From: Ovoidimarina sp963698645
Lineage (GTDB): Bacteria; Pseudomonadota; Alphaproteobacteria; Rhodobacterales; Rhodobacteraceae
Direction of reading: 5' to 3'
DNA: 64,000 bases
NCBI GenBank assembly: GCA_963698645.1
Contig: CAVORP010000009.1
Coordinates: forward strand, 248,001-312,000
Both the position numbers and the translations under genes were made by a program. Under the pieces are notes generated by a model. That model made no database searches, was not told the DNA's origin, and saw only the letters and a list, made by a program, of their open reading frames with translations. Shown in pieces: positions 44,497 to 54,492 of this stretch. Within the stretch, counting starts at the first letter, position 1, and each line of letters opens with the position of its first letter.

Positions 44497-46096
44497 TTAT
44501 CCTTTCCAGGGGGTCAGGGTGTGCCAATGGGTGGCTTGCTGATAGGCGTCGCCGATGCGGATCAGCGCCGCTTCGTCATCGGGGCGGCCCACGAGCTGAA
44601 ACGCGATGGGCAGGCCCGTCGGCGTCGCGCCCGCAGGGCAGCGCGAGACCGGGCAGACCGAGATAGTTGATGCCGCGGGTGGTGTGGGTGAGCCGGCGAT
44701 CACCGCGCCGATGGTCGCGGGATCGCCCTCGGTCGTCTCGGCGATGGTGGGCACGGTGCGGGGGATCGCGGGCAGGAACACCGCGTCGCAATCGCCCATC
44801 GCCTCGTGTCAGCCAGGCCGCGCGGATCGCCGGGCGCAGGCGCAGCGCGGTGGCGTAGGCGGAGGCGGAGTAGAACATGCCCGGTTCGAGACGGTCGCGC
44901 ACCTGACGGCCGATCGTGCAATCGGGATCGCGGAAGGCGGCGCCAAGCTGCGCCGACGCCTCGACGGCCAGAACCGCATGGGCCATGGCGTTCACGGTCG
45001 CCATGTCGGGCGCGCCCGAGGCCGAGCGATCTGTGCCCCGGCGGCGCGGAGCGTGTCCGATCGCCGCGTCAAGCGCCCTGGCCACGTCGGGCGTCACGGT
45101 GTCGAAGTAATATCGCACCGGCACGGCGATCCGCACGCCCGAGAGATCGCCGGAAAGGTCCGGCATCCGGAAACGCGGGGCGGCGACGGTGGTGTCGCGC
45201 GGATCGGGGCCGGAGATCAGTTCGAGGATCAGCCCGCAATCGCGTGCCGACCGGGCGAGCGGGCCCGCGCAATCGAGGCTCCATGACAGGGGCCAGACCC
45301 CGGCCCTGCTGACCCGGTTCGCGGTGGGTTTGAGGCCGGTGATCCCGGACATGGCGGCGGGATGGCGGATCGAGCCGCCGGTATCGGTGCCAAGCGCCAT
45401 GCGGACATAGCCGGCCGCCACCGCCACGGCGGAACCGGAGGAGGAGCCGCCGGTCACATGGTCGGGGTTCCACGGATTGCGGGGATGGGCCGCATGGGCG
45501 TTGAAGCCGGTGGGGCTCATCGCCAGTTCGGCCATGGCGAGCCGCCCGATATCGACCCCGCCGGCAGCATCGAGACGTTCGATGACGGTCGCGGTGGTGT
45601 TCGCCACCTGACCCTTGAACAGGGGTGCGCCGCATTCGGCCCCGAAGCCCGCGCGAAAGAACAGGTCCTTGCGGGCATAGGGCGCGCCGGCCAGTGGCCC
45701 GCGCGCCGCAGGGCCGTCGGCGTCAAGTGGTGCGGGCCGTCGTCCAGCGCGCGCTCGGCCTCGAGCGCCACGACGCCGTGCAGGTCTGCCGTCACGCGCC
45801 GTGGCCCGGTCAAGCGCGCCTTCGACCTCGGCCAGCGCCGTGGTCTCTCCGACCCTGAGCGCCGCCACCAGATCGCAGAGATCACCCCAGCCGCGCGCGC
45901 CGTAACCCTGCCCGAGCTTCGGGGCGGCAGAAGAGAGCGGGCTGGTGGCCGGTTGCGGCACCTCCGTGGCGCCCGCGCGCGCGCCGGCGGCATCCAGCGC
46001 GCGGGTCGTCGCGTGCACCAGATCGCCATAGCGCGCCCAGGCGTCGGCATCGGGGACAAAGCCGCCCGCGCCAGTCGGTGTGTCGTCGTCATGCAC
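44497..46096 (-). CDS. Amidase signature enzyme, frameshifted
   Basis: Ser-Ser-Lys amidase: Lys in GAPYARKDLFFRAG, the signature HVTGGSSSGSAVAVAAG, and cis-Ser in GTDTGGSIRHPAAMSG; the C-terminus GINYLGLPGLALPCG...FQLVGRP is also typical. About 530 aa when read through. Frameshifts at about 45718-45795 (an insertion and a compensating shift), 45003-45055 (likewise), 44812, 44692 and 44624; most are +1. The GTG at 46096 is taken as start. It hydrolyses an amide, forming part of a set of four C-N hydrolases in this operon. Confidence 0.8.
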
Positions 46097-46105
46097 GGGC
46101 GGGCC

Positions 46106-46988
46106 TCATTCCAATCCGGTCTGTGCCGCGTACCAGTGATAGATCTGCTCGCCCGTCCAGAACTCGACCCCCGGCTGCGCCGCCATATGGGCGATCGCCT
46201 CGGCCAGATGTTTGGTGCGGTGCGGCACGCCCGAGATATAGGGGTGGATCGCGAAGGACAGGAACTTCACCCGTTCGCCGCTTTCGGAATAGAGCTGATC
46301 GAACTGGTCGAGGATCTTGGTCTTGAAATAGCTGCTTTCGTGATGCTGCACGATCATCGTGGGGATGTCGTTCAGTTCCACCGTATAGGGCAGCGTGACA
46401 AGCGGTCCGTGGGCGGTGTTCATCGTGCAGGGCTCGTCGTCGAAGACGAAATCGCCCACGTATTTGACGCCGTATTTGGTGAGAAGGTCGGGCGTATCAT
46501 AGGTTTCGGTCAGCCCCGGGCCAAGCCAGCCCACCGAGCGTTTGCCGGTGAATTTCTCGCAGATATCCATGGACTTGCGGATGTTGTCTTCTTCATCCTC
46601 GAGCGCATGGGTGGGCATCTGGACATAGGAATGGGCCATGAACTCCCAGCCCGAGTCCCGGGCCGAGGCCGCCACACGCTCATAGCGTTCGCAGACCGCC
46701 GCGTTGATCGAGAGCGTGGGCGTGATCGACATGCGGTCGAACATTTCCTTGAGCCGCCAGTAGCCCACGCGCATCCCGTATTCGTGCCACGACCAGTTGG
46801 GAATGTCCGGCTGCACCGCGACGCCCGTGGGGGCAGGCAGGACCTGCCGCGCCATGGGACGGGTGATTTCCCAGACCTCGAGGTTGAGGATGGGCCAGAC
46901 CACCAGCTTGGTATCACCCTTGAAGGTCAGTGGGAGGACGGTCCACGATTGCGGAAAAATCGATCCGGTCTCCGGGCAAGGTAGGCAT
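46106..46988 (-). CDS. CE4 polysaccharide deacetylase-like hydrolase (PuuE type)
   Basis: About 293 aa after removing one +1 insertion near 46936; start ATG at 46988 (MPTLPGDRIDFSAIVDRPP). The body WPILNLEVWEITRPM, WSWHEYGMRVGYWRLKEMFD, SINAAVCERY and GKRSVGWLGPGLTETYDT is that of the deacetylase-like subgroup containing the metal-free allantoinase PuuE, rather than that of cell-wall deacetylases; no signal peptide. First gene of the eight-gene operon, preceded by an inverted repeat shared with the divergent regulator. A ring or ureide hydrolase is a reasonable guess. Confidence 0.8.
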
Positions 46989-47044
46989 CGGGGCCCCTTT
47001 CACTCTGTTGGAACTTGAAAATGTAGTGTCGCAAAATTTACTGT

Positions 47045-47063
47045 AAATCAAGTTTCTTGTTTT
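47045..47063. promoter_or_regulatory. XRE-type operator in the divergent promoter
   Basis: AAATCAAG-TTT-CTTGTTTT, an inverted repeat with 3-bp spacer and one arm mismatch, in the 125-bp AT-rich gap between the deacetylase start (46988) and the XRE-cupin gene start (47114). It has the same arms and spacing as the perfect copy at 47786-47806, so it is probably bound by the regulator encoded next to it and controls both directions. Confidence 0.65.
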
Positions 47064-47113
47064 TCAGTCAGGATTGCGGCAAGATCATTCAAAATCATGA
47101 GTGGTGCAGGACG

Positions 47114-47732
47114 ATGACCAAGCAGGACAATACGACACGGGCCGCCGGGGCCGAGGCGATCGACGAGGCGAACGATCTGGACGTGGGCAACCGGTTGCGC
47201 CAGTTCCGGCGTTCGGCGGGTCTGCGGCTTCGGGACGTGGCGGATGCGGCGGGGTGTTCGGAAAGCATGCTGTCGAAGGTCGAGAACGGGCAGGTCAGCC
47301 CGTCGATCAACATGCTGCACCGCCTGACAAAGGCGCTTGGCGTCAATATCTCGAACCTGTTCGTGAGCCCGGAACCCAGCACGCCGTTCGTGCAAAGACA
47401 GGGGAACCGGCCCATTCTGGGGGCCATGTCGCCGCGGTCAGGGGATGGTCTGACCCTTGAAAGCCTGACCCCGCACGAGATTCACGGCCATTTGCAGGGG
47501 CTGGTCCATATCCTGGCCCCCGGCGCGTCGAGCGATGGCATGATCGCGCATGAGGGCGAAGAGGTGGGATATGTCGCGGAAGGGTCGCTGGAATTGACGG
47601 TGGGCGAGAAGACGGCAGTCCTGGGTGGCGGGCGATTCCTTTTTCTTCGATTCGGCGCGGCCGCATTCCTATCGCAATCCGGGCGATACGGTGGCCCGGA
47701 TCATCTGGGTGAATTCGCCGCCGACCTACTGA
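47114..47732 (+). CDS. XRE-cupin transcriptional regulator
   Basis: HTH_XRE at residues 20-75 (VGNRLRQFRRSAGLRLRDVADAAGCSESMLSKVENGQVSPS), then a cupin_2 sensor domain (HILAPGASSDGMIAHEGEEVGYVAEGSLELTVGEKTAVL). One +1 insertion near 47631; corrected, the C-terminus reads FFFDSARPHSYRNPGDTVAR and IIWVNSPPTY, ending at 47732 with about 205 aa, the normal size. Such regulators control small-molecule catabolism (PuuR-like) with the cupin binding the inducer. It is divergent from the hydrolase operon and upstream of TRAP system 2. Confidence 0.87.
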
Positions 47733-47785
47733 TCTGCTCAAAAGTAAGGCAGGCGGGTCGTCGGATCGCGGATATACGGTCAAGT

Positions 47786-47834
47786 AAAATCAAGGCACTT
47801 GATTTTCAATACATCGTCGGTAGTGTTAATCAAG
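47786..47834. promoter_or_regulatory. XRE-type operators before TRAP system 2
   Basis: A perfect inverted repeat, AAAATCAAG (47786-47794), spacer GCA, CTTGATTTT (47798-47806), followed at 47826-47834 by a single half-site TTAATCAAG. It matches the repeat upstream of the regulator gene. Located 79-127 bp before the GTG of the TRAP binding-protein gene, in the 180-bp gap after the regulator gene. Confidence 0.7.
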
Positions 47835-47912
47835 TTTAAACGTGAGGCGGCCCCGCCGCTGACACAGAACGATAGCGTGCAGCATGCCGCAGACAACCTG
47901 GAGGATACGATC

Positions 47913-48920
47913 GTGAAGAACCTTTTGACCCTGACCACGGCAATCGGCGTCGCAAGCGTCGCCCTGGCCATTCCTGCCGCCGCTGCGGATGTTACGCTCA
48001 AGATCGCGCATGTCCTGCCCGATGGCGACCCCCGCGACCAGGGCGCGGACAAGATCGTCGAGCTTGTCGAAGCCGACGCGCGCTGTGACATCGACGGACA
48101 GGTGTTCCCGTCCGGCCAGCTTGGCATGTTCAACGACATCAACGAAGGCGTGCAGTTCGGCTCGATCGAGATGAGCGTCATGCCCGCCTCCTATATCGTC
48201 GGAACCGAGCCGCTGTTCGGCATTTTCGACTTTCCGTTTTTCTGGCCCAAGGACGTGGCGCAGCTTCTGGAGCTGCACAAGTCGCCCGCCATGGCCGAAC
48301 TGGCCACCGAGATGGAAAAGCACAACATGGTGATGCTGGATGTCTGGCACACCGGTTACAAGCAGTGGACGGGCAACAAGCCGCTGAACGAGCTGAACGC
48401 CTATGACGGGCTGGTGTCGCGGGTGATGCCGTCGCCGGTTCTGGCCGAGCAGCAGAAGGCCTTTGGCCTGAACCCGGTCACGATGCCCTTCCCCGAGACC
48501 TATTCGGCACTGCAGTCGGGCGCGATCGACGCGCAGGAAAACCCGATTCCCACAAGCTGGAACATGAAGTTCCACGAGGTTCAGAGCCATGTGACCATGA
48601 CCTATCACGGCAATCTCGATCAGGTGATCCTGGTCAACAAGACGTGGTGGGAAGGCCTGAGCGACGGCTGCAAGGCCGCGATCACCGAGGCGATGCCCAT
48701 GGCCAACAAGGTGACGCTGGACCAGACCATGATGCAGGAAGAGACCGCCATGGCCGATTTCGCGGCACAGGGTGTGACCGTGGTCGAGGTGACCGACGCC
48801 GAACGCGAGGCGATGAAGGAGGCCGTGCTTCCGCCGGTTCTGGAATTCTACACCAAGACCAACGGCGCGCGCGGCGAAGAGCTTCTCAAGCTGTTCCAGG
48901 ACCAGCTTGGCGGAAGCTAA
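47913..48920 (+). CDS. TRAP substrate-binding protein (DctP), system 2
   Basis: 335 aa from a GTG eight bases after GGAGG (47900-47904). Signal peptide residues 1-24 (LLTLTTAIGVASVALAIPAAAA). DctP fold: KIAHVLPDGDPRDQGADKIVELVE, GLVSRVMPSPVLAEQQKAFG (equivalent of the ligand-binding Arg region), ALQSGAIDAQENPIPTSW. Clearly different in sequence from the system 1 protein, so the two carriers take different substrates. Confidence 0.92.
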   Translation: MKNLLTLTTAIGVASVALAIPAAAADVTLKIAHVLPDGDPRDQGADKIVELVEADARCDIDGQVFPSGQLGMFNDINEGVQFGSIEMSVMPASYIVGTEPLFGIFDFPFFWPKDVAQLLELHKSPAMAELATEMEKHNMVMLDVWHTGYKQWTGNKPLNELNAYDGLVSRVMPSPVLAEQQKAFGLNPVTMPFPETYSALQSGAIDAQENPIPTSWNMKFHEVQSHVTMTYHGNLDQVILVNKTWWEGLSDGCKAAITEAMPMANKVTLDQTMMQEETAMADFAAQGVTVVEVTDAEREAMKEAVLPPVLEFYTKTNGARGEELLKLFQDQLGGS

Positions 48921-48948
48921 GCGGGGTCTCGGACCGGAGCGGGAGGCC

Positions 48949-49521
48949 ATGACGGCCCCATCAGACACAGAGCGCACGCCCATGGGGGTGCGCTTGCTCA
49001 ATGCACTCGAGGCAATCGTGACATGGGGTGCGGGGCTTGCGCTTCTCTGTGTGACGCTCACGGTGTTCTTCAACGCGACCGGGCGCTACCTGACCGGCTG
49101 GTCGTTTCTGGGGGGCGAGGAGCTTGCCCGCCTGCTCACCGTCTGGATCACCTTTGTCGGGGCCTTCGCGCTTGTGCGCAAGGAACGGCATGTGAATATC
49201 GACCTCGTGCTGGGCGCGGTCCCGCCGGGGGCGCAGCGGATCATGCGCGGCGCGTCGGGTGCGATCGGCATGGCGGTGATGAGCTACCTCGCCTGGACCT
49301 CGTTTCAGCTTTCGGCCTTCAGTTTCGGCTCGGGCCAGATGGGAACCACCCTGCCCGTCCCGCGCGGCCTGTTCTTTCTGCCGGTCTGCATCGGTGCGGT
49401 GCTGATGCTGGTGGCCTTTACCGAGATCTTCCTGCGCGCGGTGTTCGACAAGTTGCCGCCGCTTGAGATCATGGGCGGACCGCCGGCGGAGACGCCGAAA
49501 ACCAAGGACGGGTCCGCCTGA
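48949..49521 (+). CDS. TRAP small permease (DctQ), system 2
   Basis: 190 aa, four membrane segments (about 22-42, 55-75, 100-120, 140-160), with FFNATGRYLTGWSFLGGEELARLLTVWITFVGA matching DctQ. Ends one base into the DctM start. Confidence 0.9.
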   Translation: MTAPSDTERTPMGVRLLNALEAIVTWGAGLALLCVTLTVFFNATGRYLTGWSFLGGEELARLLTVWITFVGAFALVRKERHVNIDLVLGAVPPGAQRIMRGASGAIGMAVMSYLAWTSFQLSAFSFGSGQMGTTLPVPRGLFFLPVCIGAVLMLVAFTEIFLRAVFDKLPPLEIMGGPPAETPKTKDGSA

Positions 49522-50792
49522 TGCATGTCGCCGTCCTGTCTGCCATAGCACTTGTGGCCCTGCTGATCGGTGCGCCGATCTTTCTGGCGATCATGGCCGG
49601 CACCATCGTCACCTTCGAGACCTTCGGGCCGCCGATCCCGTCCATGGTGATCCCGCAGCGGATGGTGGACGGGGTCAACAAGTTCTCGCTTCTGGCGATC
49701 CCGCTGTTCATCTTTGCCGCCGACATCATCGCGCGCGGGCAGATCGGCGCACGGCTCGTAAGACTGGCCGAGGCCTATGTGGGCCATATCACCGGCGGGC
49801 TTGCCATCGCCACCGTTCTGGCCTGTGCCCTGTTCGGCGCCATGTCGGGGATCGGTCCGGCGGCGGTGGTGAGCATCGGGCCGCTGGTTTTTCCCGCCCT
49901 CGTGCGGCAGGGCTATTCGCGCGGTTTCTCGGTCGGGCTGATCACCACGGCCTCGACCCTTGCGATGCTGATCCCGCCCGGCGTGGCGATGATCCTTTAT
50001 GCGTTGCAGACGAATTCCTCGATCGGGGCGATGTTCCTTGCCGGGCTGATGGCGGGCAGCGTGTTCACCGGCGTGCTCTGTGCCTATGCCTATGGCTATG
50101 CCCGGGTGCGTGGCGTGGCGCGGGCCGCGAAACTGAACTGGACCGAGCGATGGGAGGCCACGCGCACCGCGATCTGGGCGCTGGGGCTGCCGGTCTTTGT
50201 CCTTGGTGGCATCTATGGGGGCGTATTCACCCCCACCGAGGCGGCGGCATTCGCCTGTATCTATGCGATCGTGGTGGAATGCGTGATCTATCGCTCGATG
50301 CGGCTCAAGGACGTGTTTCTGGCCGCGAACCAGTCGTCGGGGACGATCGCCGTTCTTCTGATCCTGATCGCGGCGGGCACCGCGATGACCTATTACCTTA
50401 CGCTCAGCCAGGTGCCGCAGCAGGTGACCCAGCTTCTGTCCGGGGCCTCGCCGCTCAAGGTCCTGATGATCATCAACGTGGTGTTCCTGATCTCGGGCAT
50501 GTTCGTGGACCCGAATTCGGCCATCATCGTGCTGACGCCGCTGATCTTTCAGGCCGCGCTGGCCGCGGGGATCGATCCGATCCATCTGGGTGCGGTGATC
50601 GTGGCGAACGTGGCGCTGGGGATGGTGTCGCCGCCTTTCGGGCTGAACCTGTTCATCGGGATCACCACCTTCAAGGTCAGTTACCGCGAAGTGGTGACGG
50701 CGGTTCTGCCGTTCATCGGGCTGATGCTGCTGGTGCTTCTGATCATCACCTATATTCCCCCTGTCGTGCTGTGGCTTCCGGGCCTGATGTGA
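49521..50792 (+). CDS. TRAP large permease (DctM), system 2
   Basis: 423 aa, intact, about twelve membrane segments. LFGAMSGIGPAAVVSIGPLVFPAL, TASTLAMLIPPGVAMILYA and VALGMVSPPFGLNLFIGITTFK are DctM signatures. Forms a sodium-coupled importer with the two preceding proteins. A 71-bp gap separates it from the xdhC-like gene, so the carrier and molybdenum-enzyme maturation genes may share a transcript. Confidence 0.92.
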   Translation: MHVAVLSAIALVALLIGAPIFLAIMAGTIVTFETFGPPIPSMVIPQRMVDGVNKFSLLAIPLFIFAADIIARGQIGARLVRLAEAYVGHITGGLAIATVLACALFGAMSGIGPAAVVSIGPLVFPALVRQGYSRGFSVGLITTASTLAMLIPPGVAMILYALQTNSSIGAMFLAGLMAGSVFTGVLCAYAYGYARVRGVARAAKLNWTERWEATRTAIWALGLPVFVLGGIYGGVFTPTEAAAFACIYAIVVECVIYRSMRLKDVFLAANQSSGTIAVLLILIAAGTAMTYYLTLSQVPQQVTQLLSGASPLKVLMIINVVFLISGMFVDPNSAIIVLTPLIFQAALAAGIDPIHLGAVIVANVALGMVSPPFGLNLFIGITTFKVSYREVVTAVLPFIGLMLLVLLIITYIPPVVLWLPGLM

Positions 50793-50863
50793 CCTTGGGC
50801 GCGCGCCGCCCTTGCCATGGACGCAGCCCCGCCCCATTCTGAGCCGCGGCTTCAGGAGGACCC

Positions 50864-51803
50864 ATGCTGCGCGACCCTGCCGACAGAGCCCCGCGCGACC
50901 CGATCCCGGCTGTGCTTGCAGGCGGGGCGGAGGCGGTTCTGGCGATCATCGCCGGGGTCGAAGGGCCGTCCTATCGCCCGGTGGGAACGGTGATGGCGGT
51001 GCTTGGCCCCGAGGCGCGGGTGGGCAGCCTGTCCTCGGGCTGTGTCGAGGCCGATATCACGCTTCATGCGCTGGAGGCGCGGGCGGCGGGGGTGCCCCGG
51101 CTGATCCGCTACGGGCGCGGCTCGCCGATCATCGATATCCAGCTTCCCTGTGGGGGCGGGCTTGAGATCCTGCTTTTGCCCCGGCCCGACCGGGCGGCGC
51201 TTGAGGCCGTCGCGGCGCGTCTTGCAGAGCGGCGGGCGGCGACGCTGGAAATCGACATGGAGACCGGCGCGATGGGCGTTCTGGAGCATGGCGCTACGGA
51301 ACGCGAGGGGCAGATCCTGCGGGTGCGGTTCGCGCCCGCGATCCGGTTCCTTGTCTTCGGCAAGGGACCCGAGGCCAGCACATTCGCGGCCCTTGTCGAG
51401 GCGGCGGGATATCCGAACCTTCTTCTGTCGCCCGACCCCGAGACCCTTGCCCATGGGGCGGCGGCGGGATGCGCCACGCGGCCGCTTGCCGGGCGGGCCT
51501 TTCCCGCCGATCTGGACAGCGACAGCCGCACCGCCGTCACGCTGTTCTTTCACGATCACGACTGGGAGCCGCCGATCCTCGCCGGGGCGCTGGAGACGCC
51601 CGCCTTTTACATCGGCGCGCAGGGCAGCGTGAAGGCCCGGGACGCGCGGCTTCTTGGCGCTGGAGGCGATGGGGGTGGATGCGGAAGGCCGGGCGCGGCT
51701 GCGGGGCCCCGTGGGGCTGATTCCGTCGGCGCGCGACCCCAATACGCTTGCCGTGTCGGTGCTGGCGGAGGTCCTGGCCGAGGCGATGGCGGACGCGGGA
51801 TGA
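50864..51803 (+). CDS. XdhC-like molybdenum cofactor insertion protein
   Basis: N-terminal XdhC/CoxI domain (AGGAEAVLAIIAGVEGPSYRPVGTVMAV, GSLSSGCVEADI) and C-terminal Rossmann domain (FLVFGKGPEASTFAALVEAAG, FYIGAQGSVKARDARL, LIPSARDPNTLAVSVLAEV). About 312 aa after one +1 insertion near 51657. XdhC binds sulfurated molybdenum cofactor and hands it to xanthine-dehydrogenase-family enzymes. Overlaps the next gene by ATGA and faces the molybdenum hydroxylase genes. Confidence 0.87.
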
Positions 51804-52351
51804 GCGTGGCCGGGATCCTTCTGGCGGCAGGACAATCGCGCCGGTTCGGGACCGAAGACAAGCTTTTGGCGGACTTGCGGGGGCGGCCGCTGGTGGCGCA
51901 TGCGGCGGATGCCCTGCGCGGGGCGGGATGTGACCGGCTGATCGCGGTGACGGGCAGCGGCGCCGTGGCCGCGGTGCTGGAGGGGTTCGAGATCGTGGCG
52001 CCCGAGGGTGCGGCGCAGGCCCATAGCCTGCGGGCGGGTATCCTGCGGGCGGCGGGGGCGACGCGGGCATTGGTGGTTCTGGGGGATATGCCCTTTGTGA
52101 CCTCCGGCCATCTGCGCCGGGTTCTGGCGGCCTGCCGGGATGATGCGCCCGCGGCCTCGAGTTCTGGTGCAGGCCCGATGCCGCCGGCGTGCTTTCCCGC
52201 CGCACTGTTCAAGACGGTTGCGGGGCTTCAGGGGGATCGGGGCGCGCGGGGCGTGCTGCGCGGGCTGTCCGAGGAGGCGCTGGTGCCCGCGTCCGAGGGT
52301 GAATTGCGCGATATCGATACGGAAGAAGATCTTTTTTCTGCAGAGGGTTGA
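51800..52351 (+). CDS. MobA-like NTP transferase (probable molybdopterin cytidylyltransferase)
   Basis: 183 aa. N-terminal AGILLAAGQSRRFGTEDKLLADLRGRPLVAH is the nucleotide-binding motif of the MobA/MocA family, and LVVLGDMPFVTSGHLRRVLAA carries the metal Asp. Next to xdhC and a xanthine-dehydrogenase-type enzyme, CTP rather than GTP is expected (MocA role), making molybdopterin cytosine dinucleotide for the hydroxylase. Overlaps xdhC by four bases. Confidence 0.83.
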   Translation: MSVAGILLAAGQSRRFGTEDKLLADLRGRPLVAHAADALRGAGCDRLIAVTGSGAVAAVLEGFEIVAPEGAAQAHSLRAGILRAAGATRALVVLGDMPFVTSGHLRRVLAACRDDAPAASSSGAGPMPPACFPAALFKTVAGLQGDRGARGVLRGLSEEALVPASEGELRDIDTEEDLFSAEG

Positions 52352-52374
52352 GACCCAAAGCTGATGTCGGAAAC

Positions 52375-54492
52375 CTATGCCTCGAGCGCCGCGCGGGTGA
52401 TCGCGTCGGGGGTGAAAGGCATACGGCGCAGACGGATGCCGATGCAGTCATGCACCGCGTTGGCGATGGCGGCGATCGTGGGGCCGGGAGAGGCCTCGCC
52501 CGCGCCCACCGGTTTGGTCCCGGCCTGTTCCAGAAGCGTCACCTCGATCTCGGGGATATTGTCGAAGCGGATCACCGGGTAGCTGTCCCAGTCGCGCGAG
52601 GTGATGCCCTCGCGGTCCCATGTAACCTCTTCGTAGAGCGCCCAGCTTGCGGCCTGGATGAAGCCGCCCTCAAGCTGCGCTGTAAGCCCGTCGGCGTCGA
52701 TCACCCGGCCCGCATCGGCGACAATGAGGGCGTGGTGAAGCCGGACCTCGGCCTGTTCGGTGACCGACAATTCCACCGCGACGCCCACGCGGGTCATCTG
52801 GTTCTTGTACTGGGCATAGGCGATTCCCCTGCCCCGGCCTTCCGGCAACGGCGGGCGCGCCTGTACCTGACGCTCAAGCTCTGCCAGCACCGCGCCGGCG
52901 CGGGGGTCGTCATGCTGGGCCGCGCGGAAGGCAAAGGGATCGGCCCCGGCGGTTTCGGCCAACTCGTCCATGAAGCTTTCGAGCGCGAAGATATTCGCCG
53001 CCGCACCCAGACAGCGCATGGCGGAGGTGCGGTGTGGCAGGCCACGCACGAGGTTCTTGACCAGCCGCCGTTCGGGGAAGGAGTAGACCGGGTCGAGATT
53101 TCGGTGCATGCCCGCATGATTGCCCATGTTGGGCGGGGCCAGATAGGGCGCCATGGGATCGGGGCGCAGCCGGTTGGCGAGGAGTTTCGCGGGCCCCGCG
53201 CGGTTCGGACCCGGCCGGGGCCGCCCGCGATGGGTGTCGCTCATCGCCTCGGCGGAATAGGCGGCGACCCGGCCCTCCGACAGACGCGCGGCAAGCGCCA
53301 CCGCCATGGCGGGGGCATAGGGTTCCCAGCCATGTTCGTCCTCGCGGCTCCATTTCAGGAGAACCGGGGTGTCGGCCAGGGCCATCGCGACCAGCGCCGC
53401 CTCGAAGGCCGCGTCATCGGCGCCGTTATGGCCATAGCAGCCCGCCCCCGGGACATGGGTGATATCCACCTGACCCGGATCGAGGCCGAGACTGTCCGCG
53501 ATGGCCGCGCGCAGGGGATAGATGCCCTGGCTGTGGCTTTGCAGGGTAAGCGTCTTGCCGTCCCATTGCGCCATGGCCGCCGAGGGGGCAAGCGATCCGT
53601 GCATCTGGTAGGGCCGTTCATAGCGGGCCGAGAGATCGGCATCGGCGATGGGCGCGGGCACCGGCCCGACCTCTGGCGTGCCGTCGATGACCGGGAACCG
53701 TTCGGCATTGGCGGGGTCGAGATGGGCGAAGATGTCAAGCTCGGGATATCCCTCGCCCGTATCCCATGTGCAGGCGCGTTCGAGCCGGGATGCGGCCTTC
53801 ACCACCTCCCATTCGATCGGCCCCGCGACCGCAAGAAAGCCGCCGTCGCGGATCACCGTCAGGCCCTCATCGCGCAGTTTGGCGGTCGTGTCGGCGTTCA
53901 CATCCTGAAGCGTCGCGCGGGCATGGGGCGGGCGGACAACCCGGGCATGGACCATGCCGGGCAGGTCGAGATCGTGGAGATAGGTAAAGCGCCCCTCGAC
54001 CATTTCGGTCAGCCCACGCATGGGCGCGTGGGGCAGTTGGCCCGCCGGCCTGTCGCGCCGGGGAGCGGACGGGTCGACGGGCGTGTCGGGGTCGATCTCG
54101 GCCAGAAGCGTCACCAGATCGGCGCTGTCATTGGTGTCCTTGTGCCGAAAGACCCCGTCCTCGAGCGTCCAGCCCTCTGGTGCCGTGCCGTGCCGTGCGG
54201 ACAGATGCGCGACGAGTAGCGCGCGCAGCGTCGCGGCGGCGCAGCCGATGGCATGGCCCGATTGTTCGATCGAATTGCTGCCCGAGGTGATGCCTTCGTC
54301 CGGGCGCGTGGCCGGTGCGGACCGGGGCCATGTCGATCCGCGAAAGCGGCACGGTCAGTTCGTCATGGGCGATCTGGGCAAGGGCGGTCGAGATACGCTG
54401 GCCGATATCGACCTTGCCGGTATGGATCGACAAGCCGCCCGTCGCGGGCGCGTGATCCAGTCGGCGATCCGGGGATGGGCGTCGAGGCTCAT
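52375..54492 (-). CDS. Molybdenum hydroxylase large subunit (IorB/NicB-like)
   Basis: About 705 aa from ATG 54492 (MSLDAHPRIADWI). Start region GLSIHTGKVDIGQRISTALAQIA and GITSGSNSIEQSG are the first molybdopterin-contact motifs of the isoquinoline 1-oxidoreductase beta type; later come HVPGAGCYGHNGADDAAFEA, SAMRCLGAAANIFALESFMDE, and PVGAGEASPGPTIAAIANAV with the catalytic Glu. Two +1 insertions, near 54448 and 54306. This family hydroxylates N-heteroaromatics (isoquinoline, nicotinate) or oxidises aldehydes, using water as oxygen source. It forms a pair with the small subunit gene, with an ATGA overlap. Confidence 0.83.

Noticed and set aside
38967..46988. A complete nicotinate (nic) degradation operon
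   Set aside because: The cysteine hydrolase and alpha/beta hydrolase are reminiscent of NicF and NicD, but 6-hydroxynicotinate monooxygenase, the ring-opening dioxygenase and maleate isomerase are absent.
47733..47839. C-terminal extension of the XRE-cupin regulator to 47839
   Set aside because: Removing one inserted base near 47631 gives a normal cupin C-terminus ending at 47732; the extension would also run through the operator.
51800..52351. MobA (GTP-dependent molybdopterin guanylyltransferase)
   Set aside because: Coupling to xdhC and a xanthine-dehydrogenase-type enzyme favours the cytidylyltransferase role, since MobA serves DMSO-reductase-type enzymes; none is visible here.
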